From Arcicella sp034931005 (lineage in GTDB: Bacteria > Bacteroidota > Bacteroidia > Cytophagales > Spirosomataceae), in assembly GCF_034931005.1 (NCBI RefSeq), contig NZ_JAYGIN010000004.1:1-64000 (forward strand): a stretch of 64,000 bases of DNA. The letters are read 5' to 3'. Both the position numbers and the translations under genes were made by a program. The notes below the pieces were generated by a model, which was not told where the DNA came from, ran no database searches, and saw nothing but the letters and a program-made list of their open reading frames with translations. Positions 54,145-62,566 of this stretch are shown here, piece by piece; the stretch's first letter is position 1; the number at the start of each line of letters is the position of its first letter.

Positions 54145-55680
54145 ATGCCATACAAAAACCTAACATCAGAAGACCTTTTGAAAATCAATACGCTTAGTGC
54201 GTTGAAAGCGTCTGGATATAAACCGAAGTCTATCAAAGACGAATTGCGTGATAATCTTATCCTAAAAATCAAGAACAAAGAGAAGGTTTTTGAAGGAATT
54301 TGGGGTTTTGAAGATACCGTAATTCCTGATATTGAACGAGCAATTTTATCTCAACACCACATCAATCTTTTGGGGCTTCGTGGACAAGCAAAAACCCGTA
54401 TCGCTCGCTTAATGGTTAATCTTTTGGACGAATACGTTCCCGTTGTCAAAGGTTCGGAATTGAATGATGACCCTTTGCAACCACTTTCACGTTTTGCCAA
54501 AGATTTAATCGCTGAACACGGAGACTTAACGCCCGTAACGTGGATGCACCGTGACGACCGTTATACCGAAAAATTAGCAACGCCTGATGTTTCAGTAGCT
54601 GACCTTATCGGCGATGCTGACCCCATCAAAGCGGCAACGTTGAAATTACCTTATTCAGACGAGCGAGTTGTTCACTTTGGACTCATTCCACGTTCGCACC
54701 GTTGTATCTTTGTAATTAATGAATTACCTGATTTACAGGCTCGTATTCAGGTTTCGTTGTTCAATATTTTGCAAGAAGGAGATATTCAAATTCGTGGTTT
54801 CAAAATTCGTTTGCCTTTGGATTTGCAGTTTGTTTTTACTGCCAATCCAGAAGATTATACCAATCGTGGCTCAATCGTTACGCCGTTAAAAGACCGTATT
54901 GATTCTCAGATAGTTACCCATTATCCAAAGACGTTGGAGATTGGCAAAAAGATTACTTTGCAAGAGGCAAAATTGAAAGACGGACAAGAAGAAATGGTTA
55001 CGACCAACCATATCATGGACGATTTAATTGAGCAAATTGCTATTGAGGCTCGTGCTTCTGAATTTGTAGATGCTAAATCGGGCGTATCGGCTCGTATGAC
55101 AATTTCGGCTTATGAAAACTTGGTTTCTGCGGCAGAAAGACGTGCTTTATTGAATGGCGAAGATAAAACTTATGTGCGTGTAGCCGACCTAATTGGCGTA
55201 ATTCCTGCTGTTTGTGGAAAAGTAGAATTAGTTTATGAAGGCGAAGTAGAAGGCCCTGTTATTGTGGCTCAAAACCTGATTGGCAAAGCCATCAGAACAC
55301 AATTTTTAAACTATTTCCCTGACCCAGAAAAAATCAAAAAGGCTGCAAAAGATAAGGCGGGTAAGAATCCATATAAACCTATTATCGACTGGTTTATGGA
55401 TGGAAATATGATGGATATTTTCAATGATAGTACCGATGCTGATTATTCAGCGAGATTAAGAACGATTGATGGATTAGACGATTTAATCGAAAAAGTTTAT
55501 CCTCAAATGCAAGGTCGTGAGAAGTTATTTATGATGGAATTTGTCTTACACGGTTTATCAGAATTCTCAATTATCTCGAAAAAAACCTTAGAAAAAGGCT
55601 TGCAATTCAAAGATTTAACCGATTCTCTATTCGATTTGGATAATTTCAAATTTGATGAAGATGAGGAAGATTTTAGATAA
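54145..55680 (+). CDS. Magnesium-chelatase-I/MoxR-like AAA ATPase
   Basis: 511 residues. Walker A is degenerate but recognisable, NLLGLRGQAKTRIARL (about residues 70-85); Walker B and sensor region are HRCIFVINELPDL and QFVFTANPEDYTNRGSIVTPLKDRI, where the sensor-1 Asn and the arginine-rich loop are visible. The C-terminal 200 residues (about 310-511) are helical and resemble the lid of chelatase I subunits. With the vWA protein it should form a two-component complex. It is followed by a strong terminator. Confidence 0.85.
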   Translation: MPYKNLTSEDLLKINTLSALKASGYKPKSIKDELRDNLILKIKNKEKVFEGIWGFEDTVIPDIERAILSQHHINLLGLRGQAKTRIARLMVNLLDEYVPVVKGSELNDDPLQPLSRFAKDLIAEHGDLTPVTWMHRDDRYTEKLATPDVSVADLIGDADPIKAATLKLPYSDERVVHFGLIPRSHRCIFVINELPDLQARIQVSLFNILQEGDIQIRGFKIRLPLDLQFVFTANPEDYTNRGSIVTPLKDRIDSQIVTHYPKTLEIGKKITLQEAKLKDGQEEMVTTNHIMDDLIEQIAIEARASEFVDAKSGVSARMTISAYENLVSAAERRALLNGEDKTYVRVADLIGVIPAVCGKVELVYEGEVEGPVIVAQNLIGKAIRTQFLNYFPDPEKIKKAAKDKAGKNPYKPIIDWFMDGNMMDIFNDSTDADYSARLRTIDGLDDLIEKVYPQMQGREKLFMMEFVLHGLSEFSIISKKTLEKGLQFKDLTDSLFDLDNFKFDEDEEDFR

Positions 55681-55687
55681 TTCTATA

Positions 55688-55724
55688 AACAAAAGACTTG
55701 GCAATTTTGTCAAGTCTTTTGTTT
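55688..55724 (+). terminator. Terminator of the AAA ATPase gene
   Basis: ACAAAAGACTTG (55689-55700) pairs with CAAGTCTTTTGT (55711-55722), with a T-rich tail. Confidence 0.85.
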
Positions 55725-55730
55725 ATTATT

Positions 55731-55890
55731 CGGAACTATCTACAATTTGTCGCAGAATAAAATTAGACCACAGATTGTACTGATTCAACGGATTTACACG
55801 GATAAATTTAAAGAAAAATCAGTGTAAATCTGTTTTATCTGTTCTATCCGTGGTCTAATTTTGTCTTGCGACAAATTGTAGATAATTCCG
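55731..55890. mobile_element. MITE-like palindromic element with 24-bp terminal inverted repeats and possible 8-bp target duplication
   Basis: The ends CGGAACTATCTACAATTTGT...CGCA (55731-55754) and TGCGACAAATTGTAGATAAT...TCCG (55867-55890) are reverse complements at 23 of 24 positions. The similarity continues inward (AAAATTAGACCACAGAT and its complement). TTATTATT flanks both ends (55723-55730 and 55891-55898), as a target-site duplication would. There is no gene inside. A degenerate relative lies at 26239-26405 and a truncated one at 56845-56969. Confidence 0.7.
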
Positions 55891-55944
55891 TTATTATTTG
55901 AGTAACTATTGTGATGTGTATTGATAAATAATATTTTTCAAACC

Positions 55945-56829
55945 TCACGCCTTCGGGTGTGCCTGCTCATAAATCTTCTTGATTTTCTCCATTGAATTAT
56001 GCGTATAAACCTGAGTCGCAGAAAGCGAAGAATGTCCTAAAAGGTCTTTGATTGCCGTTAATTCAGCTCCATTATTGAGTAAATGCGTAGCATAGGAATG
56101 TCGTAAAATATGGGGCGATTTCTTTACCAAAGTTGTTACTAATGACAAGTATTTCTTCGTAATTCGCTGAATCATAACGGGATAAGCCTGATTCCCTTTT
56201 TCAGAAACTACTAAATATTCATGCGTTAAGCCTTCTGTATTTTTAAAGTTTTGGTAGTCTTGAATCAATTTTACCAATGACTGACTAATCGGAATAATTC
56301 TTTGTTTGTTGCGTTTACCCAAAACCGTAACCGTTCGATTATAAAAATCAATATCCGTTTCCTTCAAATCAATCATTTCGGACAAACGCATTCCCGTTCC
56401 GTACAATAATTCCAAAATCAATTTATCTCGCACACCCGCAAAATCATCTGGAAATCCTACATCATCTAACAATGAATCCAATTCTTTTTCACGGATAAAT
56501 TCTGGGATATTTTTTGAAGTTTTCAGTACCGAAATTTTCAGCATTGGGTCTTTTTCTATAACTTTTTTCTGCAAAAGAAATTTGTAGAAAGTCCGTAAAG
56601 TAGCAATTTTACGATTGATAGAACGATTTTCCACTTTCATTTCTGCCATCGACACAATCCAAGAGCGAATCATCTGAAAATCCGCTAATTCTGGGTGATG
56701 GAAGTCGTAAGATTTCACCAAATATTCATCAAATTGCTTCATATCAATGCCGTAAGCAGTCACGGTATGGTCGCTACTACGTTTTTCGTACTTGATGTAT
56801 TTGAGAAAAAAAGAGATTATTTCATTCAT
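55945..56829 (-). CDS. xerC: Tyrosine recombinase XerC/XerD
   Basis: 294 residues, the usual size. An N-terminal SAM-like core-binding domain (EIISFFLKYIKYEKRSSDHTVTAY...FYKFLLQKKVI) precedes the catalytic domain with Arg in LLYGTGMRLSEM, Lys in LGKRNKQRIIP, the HILRHSYATHLLNNG motif, GHSSLSATQVYTH and the catalytic Tyr. Its place 3' of rpsU is the order seen in many Bacteroidota, so it is most likely the chromosomal dimer-resolution recombinase rather than a phage integrase. Whether it is XerC or XerD cannot be settled. Confidence 0.9.
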   Translation of the reverse strand: MNEIISFFLKYIKYEKRSSDHTVTAYGIDMKQFDEYLVKSYDFHHPELADFQMIRSWIVSMAEMKVENRSINRKIATLRTFYKFLLQKKVIEKDPMLKISVLKTSKNIPEFIREKELDSLLDDVGFPDDFAGVRDKLILELLYGTGMRLSEMIDLKETDIDFYNRTVTVLGKRNKQRIIPISQSLVKLIQDYQNFKNTEGLTHEYLVVSEKGNQAYPVMIQRITKKYLSLVTTLVKKSPHILRHSYATHLLNNGAELTAIKDLLGHSSLSATQVYTHNSMEKIKKIYEQAHPKA

Positions 56830-56844
56830 AAGTTAATTCTGATA

Positions 56845-56969
56845 AAAATAGACCACGGATTTGTACGGATTTAACAGATTCACACTGATTTTTATATTTT
56901 AAGATAGTAAATCATAATATTCTTTATCAGTGAAAATCCTTTAAATCCGTACAATCTGTGGTCTATTTT
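56845..56969. repeat. Truncated palindromic element, relative of 55731-55890
   Basis: AAAATAGACCACGGATTTGT (from 56845) and ACAATCTGTGGTCTATTTT (to 56969) form an inverted repeat of about 29 bp with two differences. It shares AGACCAC(A/G)GAT and the ACGGATTTA short repeats with 55731-55890 and 26239-26405, but lacks the outer 24-bp ends. Confidence 0.65.
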
Positions 56970-56987
56970 ACTCTGTAAATTTCCAAT

Positions 56988-57032
56988 AAAAAAGCGTTAG
57001 AACAAACTTTACAGTTAATTCTAACGCTTTTT
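56988..57032 (-). terminator. Terminator-like hairpin downstream of rpsU
   Basis: AAAAGCGTTAGAA pairs with TTCTAACGCTTTT, with extra A and T on either side. It separates rpsU from xerC in the minus-strand direction. Confidence 0.8.
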
Positions 57033-57109
57033 GATGCTGACGGTTATCGGCTTAATTCACGATTAAATTGATAACATAAAATAATGTTATTAGAAATAAA
57101 ATCAATGAC

Positions 57110-57304
57110 CTAAGATTCTTCGTTACCGTACATTCTTTGTTTGTATGAAGCACGGATAATCTCAGTACGACGGCTAATTGATGGTTTTTCAAAAGCCGAA
57201 CGTCTGCGAAGTGCCTTTACTACGCCCGTTTTTTCAAATTTTTTCTTGAATCTTTTTAACGCTTTGTCGATTGACTCGTTTTCTTTGATATTGATAATCA
57301 GCAT
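57110..57304 (-). CDS. rpsU: 30S ribosomal protein S21
   Basis: 64 residues: MLIINIKENESIDKALKRFK, then KTGVVKALRRRSAFEKPS and SRRTEIIRASYKQRMY. Highly basic, as S21 is. It joins the platform of the 30S subunit near the anti-Shine-Dalgarno region. Its promoter is at 57346-57375 with a short leader. The order rpsU-xerC is common in Bacteroidota. Confidence 0.97.
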   Translation of the reverse strand: MLIINIKENESIDKALKRFKKKFEKTGVVKALRRRSAFEKPSISRRTEIIRASYKQRMYGNEES

Positions 57305-57345
57305 ATTATGTGTTTGTTTAAAATCTTTTTTGTAAATAGAGGTGC

Positions 57346-57375
57346 AAAGATAACTGTTTGTATTTTAAATGTCAA
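57346..57375 (-). promoter_or_regulatory. Predicted promoter of rpsU
   Basis: TTG (57373-57375) and TATCTTTG (57346-57353) are separated by 19 bases on the minus strand, a strong match to the Bacteroidota consensus. Confidence 0.6.
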
Positions 57376-57575
57376 GAGAAAGTACTCAATAATACCCGAT
57401 AAAATACGTGTTAGTCTGATTTGGAACGTTTTATTTAGATACTTTAAATAAAAAGTCTCCATACAAGCCTATAACAATTAACATAAAAAGTAATAAATTT
57501 AAGACTTAAACTGTATCTAAAAATTAAACTTACTATTTACGGTTAATTATTCACTGTTAATTACTAATTGCATAC

Positions 57576-58889
57576 ATGACTCTAATTACCATTTTTCTAT
57601 GTATTGGGCTTTTAGTCCTTCTTATCACTTGGGGTAAAATCAATCCTTTTTTGGCATTCCTAATCACTTCTATTGTGGCGGGTATTTGCATGGGTGTTCC
57701 TTTAGAAAACCTCGGAAAATCACTCCAAAAGGGCATTGGCGATATGCTTGGCTCGTTGGTCATTGTAATTTCTTTGGGAGCAATGTTAGGAAAAATTGTA
57801 GCTGAAAGTGGAGCAGCACAAAAAATAGCCTCTGTAATGATGAGTATTTTTGGCGAAAAATATATTCATTGGGGACTTGTTTGTACTGGTTTTATCATTG
57901 GTATTCCCTTATTTTACAATGTAGGATTTGTATTGATGATTCCATTGATTTTTTCGGTTGTTAATCAATATAAACTTCCTGCGGTGTATTTAGGGCTTCC
58001 GATGTTGGCATCTTTATCAGTTGCACATGGTTTTTTACCTCCGCATCCATCTCCTGCGGCTTTAGTAGCACAGTTTAATGCCAATATGGGTGTTACGTTA
58101 CTTTATGGTTTGGTAATTGCAATTCCTGCCATTATTTTAGGAGGTCCCGTTTTTGCCTTAACACTCAAAAAAATACATTCAAAACCTTTGGCGGCTTTCC
58201 AAAATGAAACGATGCCACAAGAAGAGCTACCAAGTAAGTTTAATAGTTTCGCTACCTCTCTCCTGCCTGTTATTTTATTGGCATTAACAACTATTCTTAC
58301 TTTTAAAGCAAAGGATAATGAATCTGTTAAATCTTTCAGTGCTTTTGTGGGTGACCCTGCTATCGTCATGCTCATTTCATTAATCGTTGCGACTTTCACG
58401 CTTGGGCTAAATAGAGGTATTTCCATGAAAAAAATTATGGGGTTTTATACCGATGCCGTCAAAGATGTATCTATGATTATCTTGATTATTGGTGGAGCGG
58501 GAGCATTAAAACAAATTTTAATAGAAAGTGGCGTTAGTGATGAAATTGCGGGCATTTTGAAAGATTTACCTTTTAATCCATTGATTACGGGTTGGTTAGT
58601 TGCCGCAATTATACGGGTTTGCGTTGGCTCAGCAACAGTAGCAGGGCTAACAACGGCAGGCATCATTGCCCCAATGGTAATACAGTCGGGCGTTAATCCA
58701 GAATTGATGGTTTTAGCGATTGGCTCAGGCAGTTTGATGTTCTCGCACGTGAATGACCCAGGATTTTGGTTATTTAAAGAATATTTTAATTTGAGTATAA
58801 AAGACACCCTTCGCTCGTGGTCGATGATGGAAAGCATTGTGTCTTTGGTTGGACTTTTAGGCGTTTTATTGATTAATACGTTTATATAA
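57576..58889 (+). CDS. GntP family gluconate/organic acid:H+ symporter
   Basis: 437 residues, about 12 transmembrane helices (TLITIFLCIGLLVLLITWGKI, AFLITSIVAGICMGVP, GSLVIVISLGAMLGKIV, LVCTGFIIGIPLFYNVGFVLMIPLIF). GntP signatures are FYNVGFVLMIPLIF, VAHGFLPPHPSPAA and GSLMFSHVNDPGFWLFKEYFNL. The family imports gluconate and related sugar acids or hydroxy acids. No gluconate kinase gene lies nearby, so the substrate is open. Followed by a terminator. Confidence 0.93.
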   Translation: MTLITIFLCIGLLVLLITWGKINPFLAFLITSIVAGICMGVPLENLGKSLQKGIGDMLGSLVIVISLGAMLGKIVAESGAAQKIASVMMSIFGEKYIHWGLVCTGFIIGIPLFYNVGFVLMIPLIFSVVNQYKLPAVYLGLPMLASLSVAHGFLPPHPSPAALVAQFNANMGVTLLYGLVIAIPAIILGGPVFALTLKKIHSKPLAAFQNETMPQEELPSKFNSFATSLLPVILLALTTILTFKAKDNESVKSFSAFVGDPAIVMLISLIVATFTLGLNRGISMKKIMGFYTDAVKDVSMIILIIGGAGALKQILIESGVSDEIAGILKDLPFNPLITGWLVAAIIRVCVGSATVAGLTTAGIIAPMVIQSGVNPELMVLAIGSGSLMFSHVNDPGFWLFKEYFNLSIKDTLRSWSMMESIVSLVGLLGVLLINTFI

Positions 58890-58908
58890 AATACGAATGA
58901 ATGTATCA

Positions 58909-58942
58909 GGAGGGTTCAGATTTTAGGCTGAACCCTCTTTTT
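58909..58942 (+). terminator. Terminator of the GntP gene
   Basis: GAGGGTTCAG pairs with CTGAACCCTC, followed by TTTTTG. Confidence 0.85.
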
Positions 58943-59046
58943 GTTACCGCTCAATAAATAATAGTTCATTATTTAAAGTAATCCCAACAAAACCCTTATA
59001 TTTATGATAAATCGCTCATTATTAAATATTTACCTGACCTAAGACT

Positions 59047-60135
59047 TTGAAAAAACTACCCTTAATATTACTTTACCTTATATTTTTGTCAAGTTCAGCT
59101 TTCACTCAGAACTTACAAATAAAGAGTATTTGGCATTTTAAAAAAGGAGATATTTCGCAAGATTCTATAAATAAAACACTTGAACGCAATAAAATTCTAC
59201 TCAAATACAATGAGGTAATTACACTTCAATTTATTCCTAAAAATCAAACTTTGACCTACTTTTTCAGAATTTCCAATACTGAAAAATATAACCAATGGAT
59301 GGAGCTTGGTCATGAACCTATCGTACAAATACCTCCGTTAGCTGGGGGTAACTATTTCTTGGAAATTTGTACAAATCCACTTGATAAAAAAACGATTAGT
59401 AAAGTATCCATTACCATTCCTAATGTTTTTTGGGAAGAAGGCTATTTTTTGCCTTCAATCATTATCTATATTCTTTTCTTGATTGGTATTGCCATTTATT
59501 TTTTCTCATTATACAATCTCCGACAAAAACTAAAACTACAAGATGTTAGAAACAGAATTGCTGCCGATTTGCACGATGAAGTAGGTTCTAACCTCAATAG
59601 TATTGCCATTTTTGTTGAATTACTCCGTAGAAAATCACCACCAGAACTGTTGCCTATTCTTGATAAAATCACGAATAATTCTACTGAATCTGTACAATTA
59701 ATGCAAGATACCATTTGGGCGATACAGGCTAAAAATGATGCCTTTCAAAAATTTATTGACCGTATGAGAGGCTTTGCCACCGAAGTATTAGCGGCAAAAG
59801 GAATTTCACTATATTTTGACAATCAAATAGATAGCAATAAAAACTCACTTACAATGGATGCCCGAAAAAATGCTTACATGATTTATAAAGAAGCGATTAA
59901 CAATGTTGTAAAACATTCAAAAGCAACCAAAGTTGAGGTAAAAATTGTGATGGAAAACAATCAGATAATCATTGAAGTAAGCGATAATGGTATTGGCTTC
60001 GACCAAAATCTAATTACTGAAGGAAATGGTTTACGCAATTTTGAAGAACGAGCAGAAAACAACGAAATGAAGCTAAATATTGACTCGGTTGCAGGAATTG
60101 GGACAAAAGTTTTATTAGAAATACCCTTATTTTAA
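59047..60135 (+). CDS. Sensor histidine kinase (Y_Y_Y domain, HisKA_3)
   Basis: 362 residues, TTG start (59047-59049); the next in-frame Met is at residue 81, so the signal peptide (MKKLPLILLYLIFLSSSAFTQ) fixes the start. An extracytoplasmic domain (about 22-135) resembles the Y_Y_Y module of two-component propeller proteins (TYFFRISNTEKYNQWMELGH...PLAGGNYFLEIC). One transmembrane helix (about 138-160) precedes a HisKA_3 dimerisation domain (RIAADLHDEVGSNLNSIAIFVELL, phospho-acceptor His at about 178) and HATPase_c (NAYMIYKEAINNVVKHSKA, ISDNGIGF-like VSDNGIGFD). The usual propeller is missing, so this is a short sensor. Partner: the NarL-type regulator downstream. Confidence 0.88.
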   Translation: MKKLPLILLYLIFLSSSAFTQNLQIKSIWHFKKGDISQDSINKTLERNKILLKYNEVITLQFIPKNQTLTYFFRISNTEKYNQWMELGHEPIVQIPPLAGGNYFLEICTNPLDKKTISKVSITIPNVFWEEGYFLPSIIIYILFLIGIAIYFFSLYNLRQKLKLQDVRNRIAADLHDEVGSNLNSIAIFVELLRRKSPPELLPILDKITNNSTESVQLMQDTIWAIQAKNDAFQKFIDRMRGFATEVLAAKGISLYFDNQIDSNKNSLTMDARKNAYMIYKEAINNVVKHSKATKVEVKIVMENNQIIIEVSDNGIGFDQNLITEGNGLRNFEERAENNEMKLNIDSVAGIGTKVLLEIPLF

Positions 60136-60146
60136 GGATTTTTTCT

Positions 60147-60192
60147 CCCCAATATTGGGGATTTTTTGGGTAGATTATTCACCATAGTTTTG
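60147..60192 (+). promoter_or_regulatory. Palindromic element and promoter upstream of the response regulator
   Basis: CCCCAATATTGGGG is a 14-bp perfect palindrome at 60147-60160, followed by ATTTTTTGGG. A TTG (60166-60168) and a TAGTTTTG -7 element (60185-60192) give a promoter with a slightly short spacer (16 bases). The palindrome could be the operator or, with the T-run, a weak terminator of the kinase gene. The same palindrome appears before the LytTR gene (63307). Confidence 0.45.
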
Positions 60193-60290
60193 TAGCAAGA
60201 ATTTTAAAAGAAGGCAAAACAATGGTGATGATAAAAACGAAAGTCTATACGCTATTATCCAAAATCAATTCTCTAATTAACGATAAAACT

Positions 60291-60926
60291 ATGATTCGGG
60301 TTGTGCTATTTGAAGATAATAAAAACCTACGGGAAAGCCTTTCGATGTATCTGGCGAGTTCTGATAGTGTTTGGTTGGCAGGGTCATTTTCAGATGCTCG
60401 AAATGCCCTTTGGGCAATGAAAACCCATCACCCCGACGTAGTATTGATGGATATTCAAATGCCCCACATCACAGGCATTGAAGCCATGATTGATATAAAA
60501 AAAGTCTATCCAAACATAAAAGTTTTAATTCAGACAGTTTATGAAGACGAAGACCATATTTTCAAGGCAATTTGTGCTGGGGCAAACGGGTACGTAGTCA
60601 AAAACCCCAATCCAGAGATATACGTGCAAGCAATAGAGGAAGTACAAGCAGGAGGGTCTCATCTTTCGCCCAATATTGCTGCCAAAGTATTAGCCATGTT
60701 TCAGAGTCAATTCGTTCGGATACAACCCACATTTATAGAATTGACTCAGCGGGAAAAAGAAGTGTTAGGCTGTATGGTAAAGGGCATGAGCTACAAAATG
60801 ATAGCCGATGCCTGCGACATCAAATTCAGCACAGTACATTCACACATTAAAAATATTTACGAAAAACTCCACGTTAATTCTGCACCTGAAGCTGTTGTTA
60901 AGGCTTTGGAGATGCGGTTAATATAA
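60291..60926 (+). CDS. NarL/LuxR-type response regulator
   Basis: 212 residues from the ATG at 60291, which starts the REC domain (MIRVVLFEDNKNLRESL); two in-frame ATGs upstream are less likely. REC: acidic pair ED, phospho-acceptor Asp in DVVLMDIQMPH, and the conserved Lys in YVVKNPNPE. The GerE/LuxR HTH follows (LTQREKEVLGCMVKGMSYKMIADACDIKFSTVHSHIKNIYEKLHV). It is the output of the kinase upstream. The protease gene starts four bases after its stop, so it heads a likely operon of four genes. Confidence 0.92.
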   Translation: MIRVVLFEDNKNLRESLSMYLASSDSVWLAGSFSDARNALWAMKTHHPDVVLMDIQMPHITGIEAMIDIKKVYPNIKVLIQTVYEDEDHIFKAICAGANGYVVKNPNPEIYVQAIEEVQAGGSHLSPNIAAKVLAMFQSQFVRIQPTFIELTQREKEVLGCMVKGMSYKMIADACDIKFSTVHSHIKNIYEKLHVNSAPEAVVKALEMRLI

Positions 60927-60930
60927 AATT

Positions 60931-62088
60931 ATGGATGAACAATTACATCTTATACGTCCTGTTTTAGACTCTACTATCAAAATGGTTGAATCTGAATTAT
61001 GTTGGGCTTCAAGTATTGATATGGTTGCAAAACAGCAGAAAATCTTAATAAGTCAAATAAAATTAAGAGATTTAATCAATCAATATTTGACTAATGAGGA
61101 TGCATCGCATAGATACATTCGTAGTACAATGCCTTCTAATAAAAAATACTTTGAAAAATTATTTTCAGAGGAAATATTAGATAAAATAGGCTGTACTCAA
61201 TATCAATCAAGTTTATTCCCTCCCAAAGAGTTTATTGAGAAATGTATATCTGCGAATTCACCAATCATTTTTAACGGAATTTTTTATCCACTTTTTAGCA
61301 TTTCAACCCTACATACATTTGTCGTACAAGGTTATAAAAATATAGATAATAAATTTTGGATATTAACCCTTGACCCTCGTAATTCAGAAACGACTTGTAA
61401 AGTAGCATGGGTTTATAATGAATTGATTAATAGACATAATAATTTCCAGATTGCGAATGAGAAAAAAGTAAAAATAGATTTTGTGACGAACTTTTTGCCT
61501 ACTCAAAGCAAAGGTTTCATTTCTGAAGATTTTCTTGAAAAACCTTTACAGAGTTATATTACGACAGGTCTAAAAGATGAATTGATGGTAAAGGAATTTG
61601 CAGAATTCGTGACGTTTCAAAAACATTCTTTATTAGAAAATTATTTCAAAGTCAATCCAAATCAGTTACAGCTATATGGTGAAAAGGCGAATTACAGAAC
61701 AAGGTATTGCTCTTTTGATGAAATCCTTTCAAAGACAAATACCTATGGTTCAACATATTACTTGCCTGCTCAGGTGGATGGACAAGTAAAACTTGAATTT
61801 ATTTTTTTCGAAGAAAAAGAAAATCAACTTACTTTTCTTGGAATACAAGAGCCACTTGGAATACAGAATATTTTATATATAAAGGTCGATGGCAAATTAA
61901 TGATGCTGAATCATAAAGAACCTAATTATGAAATAGTCACCGTCAATTCAAACAAGAAAGATTATGTATTCTTACAGGTTACACTAAATGAAATCACATA
62001 TTTTTCTCCAATTTATAATTACGAGAATTTTTTAGTAACAAGTGCTTATCAAGACTTTGAACTTAAAAACTTTTTTTCAACTAAATAG
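60931..62088 (+). CDS. Predicted papain-like cysteine protease of unknown family
   Basis: 385 residues, no signal peptide. The first part has the features of a papain-like/C39-like peptidase: SELCWASSIDMVAKQQ (candidate nucleophile Cys24, followed by Trp and a small-residue helix), TLHTFVVQGYKN (candidate His128) and ILTLDPRNSE (Asp148 as the third residue). The second half (about 190-385) is beta-rich and not recognised. This assignment is by motif only. It lies within an operon with a response regulator and a small Cys-rich protein, so a role in processing that protein or a signal peptide is possible but unproven. Confidence 0.55.
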   Translation: MDEQLHLIRPVLDSTIKMVESELCWASSIDMVAKQQKILISQIKLRDLINQYLTNEDASHRYIRSTMPSNKKYFEKLFSEEILDKIGCTQYQSSLFPPKEFIEKCISANSPIIFNGIFYPLFSISTLHTFVVQGYKNIDNKFWILTLDPRNSETTCKVAWVYNELINRHNNFQIANEKKVKIDFVTNFLPTQSKGFISEDFLEKPLQSYITTGLKDELMVKEFAEFVTFQKHSLLENYFKVNPNQLQLYGEKANYRTRYCSFDEILSKTNTYGSTYYLPAQVDGQVKLEFIFFEEKENQLTFLGIQEPLGIQNILYIKVDGKLMMLNHKEPNYEIVTVNSNKKDYVFLQVTLNEITYFSPIYNYENFLVTSAYQDFELKNFFSTK

Positions 62089-62095
62089 TAAGAAT

Positions 62096-62563
62096 ATGTC
62101 TAAATTATTAGAGATGAGTCATTATTTGACTTATATTGAGCCTACATTTACATATCTGTCTCCTGCTTGGCCTTTGATAGTGAAACAAAAACAGCAAGAT
62201 ATTGAAGGTTATGTAGCTCATCAAAGAATAAGAGATGAACACAATAGAGAGAAAGTCTTTTTTTGCTGTATTTCAAGGAGAAGGTGCCTTTCTAAAGTAG
62301 AAAATTCAGATGGTTTATTGATAAAATTAAAAAGTAATGGAAAGAATTGTGACTTTAAACCGTTTAATCAAGATATTCCTTTGGAAGTAGGAGAGTTTGC
62401 TATTTCTAAAGAAGTCATAATCGCAATTTGTGATACACAATTAATTAATTCTTTGGTAGTTTATCCTTGTGAAAATGATTCAATCGTTATTGAAATATCA
62501 AAGGATATATGTAGAGATGATGGAGCTGGTGGAGATGGTACTAAAGTCAAAATCCCAACTTAA
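62096..62563 (+). CDS. Cys-rich small protein with Gly-rich C-terminal tail, unknown function
   Basis: 155 residues from the ATG at 62096, seven bases after the protease stop (an in-frame upstream start overlaps the protease gene). No signal peptide or membrane helix. It contains several Cys (FFCCISRRRCL, GKNCDF, AICDTQ, YPCEND, DICRDD) and ends DDGAGGDGTKVKIPT, an unusual Gly-rich tail containing a GG motif. It could be the substrate of the neighbouring protease, or a peptide precursor, but nothing identifies the family. The gene is embedded in the operon 60291-63295. Confidence 0.55.
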   Translation: MSKLLEMSHYLTYIEPTFTYLSPAWPLIVKQKQQDIEGYVAHQRIRDEHNREKVFFCCISRRRCLSKVENSDGLLIKLKSNGKNCDFKPFNQDIPLEVGEFAISKEVIIAICDTQLINSLVVYPCENDSIVIEISKDICRDDGAGGDGTKVKIPT

Positions 62564-62566
62564 AAA

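Noticed and set aside
55945..56829. Tyrosine recombinase as the integrase of a genomic island
   Set aside because: Its position beside rpsU and its length and motifs match the chromosomal XerC/D recombinase; no attachment site duplication was seen.
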